Shown here in pieces: positions 51,242-59,058 of a stretch of DNA of 64,000 nucleotides (its first letter is position 1; each line of letters opens with the position of its first letter). This stretch comes from Fibrobacter succinogenes (GTDB lineage Bacteria > Fibrobacterota > Fibrobacteria > Fibrobacterales > Fibrobacteraceae): assembly GCA_902762795.1 (NCBI GenBank), contig CACWPM010000006.1, positions 1-64,000 of the forward strand. Direction: 5' to 3'. The notes beneath the pieces are model-generated. The model did not search any database and was not told the DNA's origin. It worked only from the letters and a program-made list of their open reading frames with translations. The position numbers and the translations under genes are program-made.

Positions 51242-51493
51242 ACCTGTTCTCCTTGAATATCATTCCTAACTCTTTATCCCAACGGGACAAGTCCTCCAAA
51301 CTGATTTGAAGCACGCAAGGAGATGCACCGCGCAAACGCGTGGCTCCACAAAACCAAGCATGAACACACCAGTGTTCTACCTAACTAAACCCACTTGTAA
51401 TATATCTTCGTCCGAGCGCCAAGTCACAAGGCAAAAACACAGTATCATGGATAATTAGTCAACGCGTAAAATGCGAACAAAGAAAGCGCGTAT
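51242..51493 (-). promoter_or_regulatory. Structured leader of the CE1 gene
   Basis: In this 250-base spacer, palindromes GAACAC/GTGTTC (51362-51377) and CCGCGC/CGCGTGG (51329-51344) lie on the presumed transcript, and a TATATT-like box is near 51400. It may be a 5'UTR with hairpins; no riboswitch class is recognised. Confidence 0.4.
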
Positions 51494-52273
51494 CTAAAAA
51501 TCGAGTAAAAAAGCCAAATTAACGATTAGACGGTTATCGGGATAATCAATCATGTTGATGCATTTACCGAATTGCAGCGAAGCATCAACAGAAAGCATGT
51601 CCAGCTGTTCAAAGTTATAGGTCACACCGGCATAGGGTCCTAGATAGACACCCCCTCCATCATGGGAATATTGATAACCATGATCTGTAAAAGCCCCCAA
51701 AGACAGATTAAAATTCAACCCCACGTATGCAGTAAATTCCTCTGGAATAATTTTAAAATCAAGTTCTACAGCAGATTTCATAAATATCGGAGCTTCTTCA
51801 TTTTCTCCCTTCGTCGCAAAATTGAACCCAAGCTGAGAACCGAAGTTAAGCATCGCGTTAAATTGCGTGGAATATTGCAAGCCAACATCGAAGTTCCAAT
51901 CATCATCCTCGTTATAGGACTTGTCACCAACAGGGAGAGACACGTCAAAAAAAGCGTTCATAAAAGGGATAAACTGGTAACGTGTCGAAAAACCGATATT
52001 TCCAACACCATCCATTTCCGCATCGTAGCCCTTTTCGTGCGTAAACACGCGATAAGGAACATTGAACGCGATTTCCCAACCGGGGTATATAGTGCTTCGC
52101 AAACCGGCATAAACATCGAAAGCACCGAAATCACGACCTTCGAATTCATACGTGGAGAAAGATGCTCCGATTTTAGCCTGGCCCTTATGATTTTCACGAA
52201 CTGGGAACAAGTCCCAAGTGGCAAAAGATGAAACAGTTGCGAGAGCACCCGCAAGAACGATTTTTTTGAACAT
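51494..52273 (-). CDS. Outer-membrane beta-barrel protein
   Basis: 259 aa. Signal peptide MFKKIVLAGALATVSSFA, then repeated amphipathic strands (AKIGASFSTYEF, FDVYAGLRSTIYPGWEIAFNVPYRVF, GNIGFSTRYQFI, FDVSLPVGD, TQFNAMLNFGSQLGF) ending in VNLAFLLDF with a terminal Phe typical of Bam-inserted barrels. A phenol/meta-pathway-like transporter or simple porin is possible. AAGGAGG RBS upstream. It is divergent from mqnC. Confidence 0.75.
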   Translation of the reverse strand: MFKKIVLAGALATVSSFATWDLFPVRENHKGQAKIGASFSTYEFEGRDFGAFDVYAGLRSTIYPGWEIAFNVPYRVFTHEKGYDAEMDGVGNIGFSTRYQFIPFMNAFFDVSLPVGDKSYNEDDDWNFDVGLQYSTQFNAMLNFGSQLGFNFATKGENEEAPIFMKSAVELDFKIIPEEFTAYVGLNFNLSLGAFTDHGYQYSHDGGGVYLGPYAGVTYNFEQLDMLSVDASLQFGKCINMIDYPDNRLIVNLAFLLDF

Positions 52274-52329
52274 GTTAATGAAACCTCCTTACAACTTAAA
52301 AATAAAAAACTTTGCTATTATTCAATGTA

Positions 52330-53385
52330 ATGAATTCTTTGCTAAAAAAAGCTATTGACCAAGAACGATTGACGCCAACGGAAGGTCTCGAAATTTTACG
52401 AAACACCCCGTGGACAGAAGTCGTCGAGGCAGCCGACACCGTGCGTCACGCAAAACTTCCCGGGAACCGCGTTGGCTACACGGCATTCCGCATCGTGAAC
52501 TACACGAATGTTTGCGAAGTGACTTGCAGCTTTTGCAGTTTTTGCCGAAGCGCCCACAGCCCCGAAGCGTACGTCTTGAGCTTGGACGAGATTCGTCAAA
52601 AGACGCTTGAGGCCAAAGCCAAAGGCGCCGATCAGATTTTTTTGCAAGGCGGCGTAAATAGGGAAATTCCGCTTTCGTACTACACCGATGTACTAAAAAT
52701 GCTCACGCAGGAATTGGGCGTGAAAGTGCGCGGTTTTTCGCCAGTTGAACTTGTCCGCATTGCGGAATTCAACAACATGGCGCTCGATGACCTGCTCGAC
52801 GTTTTGAAGGAAGCTGGCCTCAGTTCCGTCCCAGGAGCCGGTGCCGAAATTCTCTCCGACCGCATGCGTAAAATTTTGAGCCCTAAAAAGCTCCCTGCGC
52901 AGCAATGGTGCAACACTCTTGCCACCTGTCACAAGAAAGGTCTACCTGGCAGTGCGAACATCGTCATTGGCAGCGCCGAAACCGCCGAAGAAGTTATCGA
53001 GCATCTGGAATTCGTGCGGGCAACCCAAGATGTCGCAGGCGGCTTCAAGAGCTTTGTCGTATGGACATTCCAGCCGCAGACCGACAAGTTTCCCATCCGC
53101 CATGTGCGCGGCGACGAATACCTCAAATTGCTCGCGCTCAGTCGCCTGTACCTCGACAACATCCCGCACATCGAAGTGTCACTCCTTGGCATGGGACTTT
53201 CGCTTGGCGAGCTTGGGCTGCACGCCGGCGCCGACGATATCAACAGCATCGTCATCGAAGAGAACGTGCTTAAGAATCACGGACTCACGACCATCGAGCA
53301 AGCAGAAGCGTTCATCAAGAACGCAGGATTTACCCCCTACCGCCGCTCATTAAATTTCGACTATGGCGAGAGTCGCGGCAAATGA
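52330..53385 (+). CDS. mqnC: Cyclic dehypoxanthinyl futalosine synthase (radical SAM)
   Basis: 351 aa from ATG 52330. A radical SAM cluster motif C62-x3-C66-x2-C69 (CEVTCSFCSF), then GADQIFLQGGVN, RGFSPVELVRIAEF, GLSSVPGAGAEIL and FKSFVVWTFQPQTDKFP, matching MqnC. It closes the ring of dehypoxanthinyl futalosine in the futalosine menaquinone route; other mqn genes are not in the window. The last residues (LNFDYGESRGK) are encoded by a 24-bp segment duplicated 88 bp downstream. The RBS is weak. Confidence 0.9.
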   Translation: MNSLLKKAIDQERLTPTEGLEILRNTPWTEVVEAADTVRHAKLPGNRVGYTAFRIVNYTNVCEVTCSFCSFCRSAHSPEAYVLSLDEIRQKTLEAKAKGADQIFLQGGVNREIPLSYYTDVLKMLTQELGVKVRGFSPVELVRIAEFNNMALDDLLDVLKEAGLSSVPGAGAEILSDRMRKILSPKKLPAQQWCNTLATCHKKGLPGSANIVIGSAETAEEVIEHLEFVRATQDVAGGFKSFVVWTFQPQTDKFPIRHVRGDEYLKLLALSRLYLDNIPHIEVSLLGMGLSLGELGLHAGADDINSIVIEENVLKNHGLTTIEQAEAFIKNAGFTPYRRSLNFDYGESRGK

Positions 53386-53464
53386 GCTTGCTCAATTCGC
53401 CATGACCGAGCCGCCACAAAATGCGCTACGCAGGAGCGCCAATTTCGACTATGGCGAGAGTCGC
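53353..53464 (+). repeat. 24-bp direct repeat of the mqnC 3' end
   Basis: AATTTCGACTATGGCGAGAG + TCGC occurs at 53353-53376 (inside mqnC) and again at 53441-53464 (beyond the stop). Confidence 0.9.
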
Positions 53465-53625
53465 CATTCCCCCCGCAAAAATTTTTCGACAATCCAACCG
53501 CAAGAATCACGGCACCATTTTAAATAGACTTTTTTCAGCCTAAAATTTTAGTTTTATTCGCCCACTTTTTGTTTAGATTAATAAAGTGCCACGGGCACAA
53601 CCACCTCTTTCAAGAAGGAGCGCTT

Positions 53626-53772
53626 ATGAGCTGGGAATGTAAATACCTCAACGAGACGTTTTGCAACAAACGTCAACAAGAATGCGATCCCGGCGCCAAA
53701 GGTTGCGTCCTCCAAGGCAAATTCAGCTTTCCTCTAAAGGAAAAGGCGAAGGCCGATAAGAAACGCAAATAA
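53626..53772 (+). CDS. Small four-cysteine protein
   Basis: 48 aa from ATG 53626, GAAGGAG RBS 5-8 bases upstream. The sequence MSWECKYLNETFCNKRQQECDPGAKGCVLQGKF has four Cys at residues 5, 13, 20 and 27 with near-regular spacing, then a Lys-rich tail. A zinc-binding mini-protein is plausible (inference). I recall similar small hypothetical proteins in other Gram-negative groups but no function. Monocistronic. Confidence 0.75.
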   Translation: MSWECKYLNETFCNKRQQECDPGAKGCVLQGKFSFPLKEKAKADKKRK

Positions 53773-54113
53773 AGAGTCTCAAGATTCTTCGACAAGTGAC
53801 TTTCGAGAAATAAAGGAAGAGGCAAGCCCCAATCTCTGAAGCCCGGTTCCAAAAATATACAAGCGTATTCAGAACAGTATGGATGGGGCAAAGCCCCTCC
53901 CCATTGGCTCAGTCATGTTCATATAAGAGCGATTAGAACTGTATGGATCCTCCTAACGGAGGATGACCGTGGCTGCGACGTTCGCCTTAAAGGGAGTCTT
54001 CTAGCGGAGGATGACCATGGACGCGACTCTCGCCTTGAGGCATACTCGCCTATTAAAGTTGTCCCTACGCTTCGCTTCGAGGATGACAAGGTCGAGGTTG
54101 ACTGCTCAGGATG
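53773..54113. repeat. REP-like cluster downstream of the small Cys protein
   Basis: tgtatggatcctcctaacggaggatgaccgtggctgcg (53939-53976) and tagcggaggatgaccatggacgcg (54002-54025), plus cttcgaggatgacaagg and gctcaggatgacaa. This is the dispersed family that forms the 43-bp tandem array. No gene is seen. Confidence 0.8.
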
Positions 54114-54144
54114 ACAAAAAAAAGACCCTCCTTCGAGAGTCTTT
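54114..54144 (-). terminator. Terminator of the AlkD-like gene
   Basis: Stem AAAGACcCTC / GAGaGTCTTT with 4-base loop; the minus-strand transcript ends in a U run (plus strand aaaaaaa). Confidence 0.85.
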
Positions 54145-54206
54145 AAAAGCCGTGGCTTCGAGCAATTCACATTGCAAATTTTTGCCGGCATCCTGCCATA
54201 ACTCAC

Positions 54207-54869
54207 TTAAATGAGACGCAGGATTTCTTGAGCAGTCTGCTCTGCAAAAGCGTTGTCCTGGACAAAGCGGCGGACTTCAGTCGGATTGATGCGAGCGTAT
54301 TCCGAGAGCGCTCGTCCAATGCCGTTGCGAATGTAATAGTCATCATCCTTCGCGCAAGTGAGGCAGAACTGACGCAAAAGCGGCCAGTCCGTACGGTCCT
54401 TGTACTGCACCTGGAAGATGATTGCACTGCGGCGCACCCAGATATTCGGATCGCGAATCCACGACGCAATCTTTGTACGCAACGCCGGCAGGCGAAGCGC
54501 CAAATCTCCCAAGACGCATGAAGCGAGGGTATCGACCGTGTCGCGCCAAGCCCTAGTCTTGATGAGCTTTTTCAAAAAATTCAAATGTTGGCCACCGAGG
54601 AGCACGCGATGACGGAACAAGTAGTCACAGGCCGCATACTGGAATTCCCTATACGGCTGAGCCCACATGTCCTCGACCCTCGACACAAGCTCGTCCCCGT
54701 CCTTTGGCGGGTACTTGTCGAAAATCGGATACGTGACTTCACGGCGGGGAACCAATCTGATTCCGAGAAATTCAAATTGCTCCCTAGCCTTCTTGGACAT
54801 TTCATGCGACTCTTCTTCATTAGCGATAGAGCGCAGAGCGAGAGATATTTCTTGTGTAAACCGAAGCAT
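54207..54869 (-). CDS. AlkD-like DNA alkylation repair (HEAT-repeat) protein
   Basis: 220 aa from ATG 54869 (longer frames add low-complexity sequence). All-helical HEAT-like repeats: PYREFQYAACDYLFRHR, WRDTVDTLASCVLGDLALRLPAL, DPNIWVRRSAIIFQVQYKDRTDWPLL, DDDYYIRNGIGRALSEYARINPTEVRRFV. The NWVRR/D..I.NWVRR-like segment and RNGIGRALSEYA match the AlkD family that removes alkylated purines without base flipping. A DNA glycosylase role is inferred. Divergent from an AT-hook gene. Confidence 0.85.
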   Translation of the reverse strand: MLRFTQEISLALRSIANEEESHEMSKKAREQFEFLGIRLVPRREVTYPIFDKYPPKDGDELVSRVEDMWAQPYREFQYAACDYLFRHRVLLGGQHLNFLKKLIKTRAWRDTVDTLASCVLGDLALRLPALRTKIASWIRDPNIWVRRSAIIFQVQYKDRTDWPLLRQFCLTCAKDDDYYIRNGIGRALSEYARINPTEVRRFVQDNAFAEQTAQEILRLI

Positions 54870-55018
54870 GTACACCAAAAATAGTCCATATAGAAATTTT
54901 TTTCTAGACCTTGACAAACATTTTTTTCAATTTTTTTTAATTTTTTCTCAGATTTTTTGTAAAAAAAGTGCAAAAAAAAACTTGACAAGGCTAAAAACCG
55001 CATAAAGACCCAAAAATC

Positions 55019-55672
55019 ATGACTGTTTCCACAAAAAAAGAGGCTCTTCAAATCACTGAAGTTCCGCCCGAACTGCGTGGTCTTTCCGACGAAGAAATCA
55101 TCCGCAATTCGGAAAGCAAAGAGAAAAAATTTATCGGAAAAAAACACAATGGCGCAAAGCGTCCGTCCAAACGAGAGCGCATAGCACTCAAGGAAAAGAA
55201 CGAAAAAGCTAAATTCAATTCGCTCGTGGCGAAGTACAATAAACCTGACAACGCCAAATCGCACGATGACGAAAGCGATGACGAAATCAAGAACATCATA
55301 AAGAAAATAGCCTCGCACGCCGCCCAGAAAACCGAAGAAACCGAAGTCAAAAAGATTATCGAAAAGGCTACTCCAATCGAAACTCCCAAGCGCGTGCTCA
55401 CAAGCGTCATCTCGGAACCGCCCAAGCCACCTTCAGGCCGCGTCCTCAAGGGCTCGTTCGGATCAAAGCCAGGCGACAAGCCGAAGACCGTCATCGTGTC
55501 AGCTGCAGATCTCGCCCGCCAGCGCATCGAAGAACGCGCAAAGAAAATCCGCGAAGCGCTCATGGCAAAGAACAAGGCTTTGCACCCGGAAACCGCAGCA
55601 GAGATGCCGGTCAAACGTCCCCGTGGACGCCCCCGCAAGAATCCGTTGCCGCAGCCGCCTACGGCGGAGTAA
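55019..55672 (+). CDS. Lysine-rich protein with C-terminal AT-hook
   Basis: 217 aa, highly charged (Lys, Glu, Ser), with no globular motif and probable disorder. The C-terminus carries VKRPRGRPRKNP, a classic AT-hook (PRGRP core) that binds the minor groove of AT-rich DNA. It may be a nucleoid-associated protein. No clear RBS; a TTGACA lies at 54982-54987 but spacing to a -10 is poor. The gene is followed by a C-poor repeat tract and a terminator. Confidence 0.75.
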   Translation: MTVSTKKEALQITEVPPELRGLSDEEIIRNSESKEKKFIGKKHNGAKRPSKRERIALKEKNEKAKFNSLVAKYNKPDNAKSHDDESDDEIKNIIKKIASHAAQKTEETEVKKIIEKATPIETPKRVLTSVISEPPKPPSGRVLKGSFGSKPGDKPKTVIVSAADLARQRIEERAKKIREALMAKNKALHPETAAEMPVKRPRGRPRKNPLPQPPTAE

Positions 55673-55740
55673 ACAGTAGGAAGTTAGAAGTTGCGGCTTC
55701 GCCGCAGTTCTGAGGGATTAGATTTACAGACGAGAGATTA
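55673..55740. repeat. gtaggaagt and gacgagaga repeats
   Basis: After the stop: acagtaggaagttagaagttgcgg, then acagacgagagatta. These are the same two units seen in coding insertions and other spacers. Confidence 0.8.
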
Positions 55741-55773
55741 GCCCGCCACAACAAGTGCGCGGGCTTTTTTTTT
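55741..55773 (+). terminator. Terminator of the AT-hook gene
   Basis: GCCCGC / GCGGGC stem with 12-base loop and nine Ts. Confidence 0.9.
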
Positions 55774-55803
55774 GACCGAAAACGCAGCCCAGTGAAAACA
55801 AAC

Positions 55804-55836
55804 AAAAAGACCTTCCGCTTGCGCGAAAGGTCTTTT
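55804..55836 (-). terminator. Terminator of tRNA-Cys
   Basis: AAAAGACCTT..CGC / GCG..AAGGTCTTTT stem immediately 3' of the tRNA on the minus strand, with a U run. Confidence 0.9.
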
Positions 55837-55839
55837 CAG

Positions 55840-55912
55840 AGGCAACGGGCGGACTCGAACCGCCGAATAAGAGTTTTGCAGACTCGCCCCTTACCAACTT
55901 GGGTACGTCGCC
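55840..55912 (-). tRNA. tRNA-Cys(GCA)
   Basis: The minus-strand 73-mer folds as a cloverleaf: acceptor GGCGACG / CGTTGCC (one G-U), discriminator U, anticodon loop CTGCAAA with anticodon GCA, TPsiC arm GGCGGTTCGAGTCCGCC. One mismatch at the base of the anticodon stem. CCA is not encoded. A TATATTGC promoter-like box lies 13 bases upstream. Confidence 0.93.
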
Positions 55913-55924
55913 TTATCGATGAGC

Positions 55925-55932
55925 GCAATATA
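55925..55932 (-). promoter_or_regulatory. TATATTGC -7 type motif of tRNA-Cys
   Basis: TATATTGC on the minus strand, 12 bases before the mature tRNA 5' end. Confidence 0.5.
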
Positions 55933-55996
55933 AGTATTTTTAGACGTTCTTACAAGGGGTACAAGCTAAAAAAGTCAATTTTTTTAATTTTTATAC

Positions 55997-56518
55997 GTGA
56001 AATCAGTCTCAATTAAAACCAAACTTCTCGCCTCGCTCGGCGCCCTCTGGATGAGGAGCCTCCGCATCCGCCTACACCTGCCAGACGATTTCCGACCGGG
56101 CATCCTGGGACTATGGCACAAGGACCTCCTCGCAAGTTGCGCCGCCTTCAAGGACAAGAACGTTCACATTCTCGTCTCGGAATCGAGCGACGGGGAATTT
56201 TTCGCACAAGCAGCAAAGCGGCTCCACTACGAAGTGACCCGCGGTTCCGACACGCACGGAGCGACAAACGTCCGTCACCTGTTAAAATCACTCAAGAACG
56301 GCCGCTTTGTCGGCATGGCGCTCGACGGCCCGCACGGCCCCGCCCTTCAGATAAAGCCTGGTTCGCTATGGCTTTCTAAGGCAAGCGGTCGCCCCCTTTG
56401 GCTTTTTTGCATCAAGTACGGCAGGCATTTTCGCCTGAACGGGTGGGATAATTTCATAATTCCTCTCCCTTTGACAGCTATTGACATCGAAATTAAGTAT
56501 CTTTTGCCCGAAAAATAA
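55997..56518 (+). CDS. DUF374 lysophospholipid acyltransferase-like protein
   Basis: 173 aa. The DUF374 motifs are visible: FRPGILGLWHKDLLA (H-x4-type), VSESSDGEFFAQAAKRLHYEVTRGSDTHG, and GMALDGPHGPALQIKPGSLWLSKASGRPLWLF. The family acylates lipid intermediates in the inner membrane (glycerolipid or lipid A type), with HxxxxD and DGP blocks as catalytic surroundings. The start is GTG at 55997; the ATG at 56051 would remove conserved residues. An exonuclease gene follows 22 bases later. Confidence 0.85.
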   Translation: MKSVSIKTKLLASLGALWMRSLRIRLHLPDDFRPGILGLWHKDLLASCAAFKDKNVHILVSESSDGEFFAQAAKRLHYEVTRGSDTHGATNVRHLLKSLKNGRFVGMALDGPHGPALQIKPGSLWLSKASGRPLWLFCIKYGRHFRLNGWDNFIIPLPLTAIDIEIKYLLPEK

Positions 56519-56540
56519 TTCAAAATAAGGAAACACAGCC

Positions 56541-57188
56541 GTGATTGCATTACCTCCTAAATTTGTCGCATTCGACTTGGAAACGACTGGTCTTGTTAAC
56601 CGCAAAGACGAAATCATTGAAATTGGCGCCGTAAAGTTCACTGTAGAGGTGAAAAACGGGCGCGTGGTCCCGAAACTTATCTCGGAATTTGACACGCTGG
56701 TAAAGCCCAACATGCTCATTCCCGCCGAAGCTACGAACGTGAACCACATTACCGACAAGATGGTCGAAAACGCACCGCCCGTCGGTGAAGCCCTTAAACA
56801 GTTCACCGCATTCTGCGGCCCAGGCTCCATCTTGCTCGCCCACAACGCCAACTTCGACGCTAGCTTTTTGCGCACCGCCTACGAACAGAATCCGCAGTTC
56901 ACGCCAGGGAACCCCGTTGTCGATAGCCTCGCTATTTCAAAAACCATCATGCCGGAACTCGCAAACCACAAGCTCGGTTTCATGGCTAATATGTTCATGA
57001 AGCGCGGCGAAATCTCGATGACTATCGACGAAGAAAAGATGCACCGCTCCGTGTACGACTGCGAAATGCTCATGGAAGTGTTCGTAGCCCTCCTCCGCCG
57101 CCGCCTCAAGGAAAAGGAATGGGAAATGGGGAGCATCATGCAGGCCATGGCCAAGTACAAAGGCATCCCGCAGTTCATCAGGAAGTAG
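56541..57188 (+). CDS. DnaQ-like 3'-5' exonuclease (second copy)
   Basis: 215 aa, start GTG with an AAGGAAA RBS. DEDDh residues: D and E in FVAFDLETTGL, D in AHNANFDASF, and H..D in HRSVYDCEM. The HI/DKM (VNHITDKMVENAPP) is typical of the PolC/DnaQ family. It differs from the 7374-7940 copy in having a longer C-terminal helix. Likely a DNA repair or small-RNA trimming exonuclease. Downstream of the DUF374 gene in the same orientation. Confidence 0.9.
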   Translation: MIALPPKFVAFDLETTGLVNRKDEIIEIGAVKFTVEVKNGRVVPKLISEFDTLVKPNMLIPAEATNVNHITDKMVENAPPVGEALKQFTAFCGPGSILLAHNANFDASFLRTAYEQNPQFTPGNPVVDSLAISKTIMPELANHKLGFMANMFMKRGEISMTIDEEKMHRSVYDCEMLMEVFVALLRRRLKEKEWEMGSIMQAMAKYKGIPQFIRK

Positions 57189-57235
57189 AGCTCCCTTAGC
57201 GCTGTTACAAGTTCATGTCCTATAGAACTTAAAGG

Positions 57236-57259
57236 AAACGCCCGCCAGCGGGCGTTTTT
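57236..57259 (+). terminator. Terminator of the exonuclease gene
   Basis: ACGCCCGC / GCGGGCGT stem with T run, 47 bases after the stop. Confidence 0.85.
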
Positions 57260-57506
57260 GCGCGATTCGCCGTAATCGAGAAAGAGCGAACATAAACAAT
57301 CTTCAAACAGCTTTTATAGGCATCACCGAACATTTTTACCGGCGTCAAAAAGAATAGTTTGTAAAAAAATATCAAACTACATATAAAAACAGCCCTATTC
57401 GAAATTTATACGCACTCATGCGAAAAAAGGCTCCTCAAATAACGATTTTTTCGGTCGCGGCCCCAGCGATATTGGAGCAATAAATAAATCCCGGCATTGA
57501 CCTCTA
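57260..57506. other. Intergenic with solitary repeat arm
   Basis: CAGCTTTTATAGGCAT at 57308-57323 matches an arm at 59178-59193 (CAGCTTTTATAGGTAT) with one mismatch. No partner arm is in place. No gene is seen in the rest. Confidence 0.55.
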
Positions 57507-57538
57507 CAAAAAGCGCCCCGCCTTTTCGGGCGGGGCGC
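57507..57538 (-). terminator. Terminator of the infC-rpmI-rplT operon
   Basis: GCGCCCCGCC / GGCGGGGCGC stem, minus strand followed by CTTTTTG, about 30 bases past the rplT stop. Confidence 0.95.
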
Positions 57539-57567
57539 AATTTCTCGCGTTTTCGCTAAGTCAGGAC

Positions 57568-57918
57568 TTAAGCAGCCTTCACGATTTCAACGACCTTGGC
57601 AAAAGCTGCCGGATCGGCGACGGCCAAGTCAGCGAGAACCTTGCGGTTCATGTTGATGTTAGCCTTGGAAAGCTTGTAAATGAACTGGCTATAGCTGATG
57701 CCGAATTCACGAACAGCAGCGTTCAAGCGAGTGATCCACAGAGAGCGGAAATCACCCTTCTTGTCGCGGCGGTGTGCATAGGCATACTGACCGGCGTGGG
57801 CAACGGCTTCGATAGCAAGGCGAAGGTTCGACTTGCGGCGGCCATAGTAACCCTTGGCGGCCTTGAGGATTTTTTTGCGGCGTTCGCGGGAAGGAACTCT
57901 AGTTTTTGCGCGTGGCAT
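57568..57918 (-). CDS. rplT: Large ribosomal subunit protein bL20
   Basis: 116 aa, typical size. [30 protein letters not shown] and [26 protein letters not shown] are the standard bL20 blocks. It binds 23S rRNA early in assembly. AAGGAGA RBS upstream; 11 bases after rpmI. Confidence 0.98.
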   Translation of the reverse strand: MPRAKTRVPSRERRKKILKAAKGYYGRRKSNLRLAIEAVAHAGQYAYAHRRDKKGDFRSLWITRLNAAVREFGISYSQFIYKLSKANINMNRKVLADLAVADPAAFAKVVEIVKAA

Positions 57919-57929
57919 TCTTACTCTCC

Positions 57930-58127
57930 TTATGCTACGACAAGCAGACGCTTGACATGATAGGTATCGACTTTCTTAACGAGAGCGCCCTTACGAAGGT
58001 TACGCTTACGCTTAGTGTTCATCTTAGCTTGAATGTGGCGCATACCAGCGCGCTTGAACTTGACATGGCCGGAACCAGTCACGCGGAAGCGCTTCTTAGC
58101 ACCGCTGTGAGTTTTCATCTTAGGCAT
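57930..58127 (-). CDS. rpmI: Large ribosomal subunit protein bL35
   Basis: 65 aa: [20 protein letters not shown] ... [10 protein letters not shown]. Lies between infC and rplT as in most bacteria, with GAGGTA RBS. Confidence 0.98.
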   Translation of the reverse strand: MPKMKTHSGAKKRFRVTGSGHVKFKRAGMRHIQAKMNTKRKRNLRKGALVKKVDTYHVKRLLVVA

Positions 58128-58148
58128 TTTTACCTCGTAGGTTTAAAG

Positions 58149-58760
58149 TTAAGCCTCACCTGCTGCCTTTGGCTCGGTTACGGGCTTCGGTGCCTGGTCT
58201 TGTTTCTTACCGGCACCACGTTTCGGACCGTAGATAGAAAGCATCGTGTTGCCTTCCACCCGCGAATCCATTTCCAAATCGCCAAACGGGGCCAAGTCTT
58301 CCTTGGCGCGTTCCATCAGGCGCTTGCCGTAGTCCATGTGCGCCATTTCGCGTCCACGGAACTGCATGATAAGCTTCACCTTCATACCGTCCTGCAAGAA
58401 CTCGCCCGCCTGCTTGATGCGGTACTGGTAGTCGTTCTCGGCCGTCTTCGGGTGCATCTTGATTTCCTTGAGTTTCACCACGTGCTGCTTGGCCTTTGCG
58501 GCCTTAGCCTTCTTCAGTTGTTCGAACTTGTACTTGCCGTAGTTGATGATACGGCATACAGGCGGCTTAGCATTCGGGGAGACTTCCACAAGGTCCAGTC
58601 CGGCGTCTTTCGCCATCTGCAATGCCTTGCTCGTCTCGATGATGATAGCTTCGCCATCTTCTTTCACGAGACGAATCGGAGAGATATGGATATCTTCGTT
58701 GATACGAGTCCCATCACTGGGACGGTTGGGCATGCGACGATCGCGCGGATTAGGGAACAA
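58149..58760 (-). CDS. infC: Translation initiation factor IF-3
   Basis: 203 aa. N-domain (RINEDIHISPIRLVKEDGE, DLVEVSPNAKPPVCRIINYGKYKFEQ) and C-domain (KEIKMHPKTAENDYQYRIKQAGEFL, DSRVEGNTMLSIYGPK) are complete, with a lysine-rich C-terminal tail longer than in E. coli. The start codon is TTG at 58760 with GAGGT 8 bases upstream. Rare start codons permit IF-3 to repress its own translation in E. coli; the same logic is likely here. First gene of the infC-rpmI-rplT operon. Confidence 0.97.
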   Translation of the reverse strand: MFPNPRDRRMPNRPSDGTRINEDIHISPIRLVKEDGEAIIIETSKALQMAKDAGLDLVEVSPNAKPPVCRIINYGKYKFEQLKKAKAAKAKQHVVKLKEIKMHPKTAENDYQYRIKQAGEFLQDGMKVKLIMQFRGREMAHMDYGKRLMERAKEDLAPFGDLEMDSRVEGNTMLSIYGPKRGAGKKQDQAPKPVTEPKAAGEA

Positions 58761-58871
58761 GTATGCTACCTCGGTATGATTGATTTGTTAATGCGAGCGT
58801 AAATTTATAAATTTTTTCATATTTTTCCAACAACTTTTTTAATAACCCCTTTAAAAATCGCCATATTTTTG

Positions 58872-58877
58872 TATAAT
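58872..58877 (+). promoter_or_regulatory. TATAAT box of tRNA-Gly
   Basis: TATAAT, 11 bases before the mature tRNA 5' end; no strong -35 is visible. Confidence 0.55.
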
Positions 58878-58888
58878 TGTTCACGCTC

Positions 58889-58960
58889 GCGGCGGTAGCT
58901 CAATGGTAGAGCCTTAGCCTTCCAAGCTAATGGTTGCCGGTTCGATCCCGGTCCGCCGCT
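58889..58960 (+). tRNA. tRNA-Gly(TCC)
   Basis: A 72-nt cloverleaf: acceptor GCGGCGG / CCGCCGC, D arm GCTCAATGGTAGAGC, anticodon stem TTAGC / GCTAA with loop CTTCCAA (anticodon TCC), TPsiC arm GCCGGTTCGATCCCGGT. No encoded CCA. A terminator follows directly. Confidence 0.97.
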
Positions 58961-58963
58961 CTT

Positions 58964-58990
58964 GGACCCCTCTCAGAGGGGTCCTTTTTT
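58964..58990 (+). terminator. Terminator of tRNA-Gly
   Basis: GGACCCCT / AGGGGTCC stem with TTTTTT. Confidence 0.95.
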
Positions 58991-59058
58991 GTTCCAACCT
59001 TCCATTCGGGAGGTCTTTCTTTTAGACGTTTTCAAAATTCAAAACAATTCTGAAGTTT

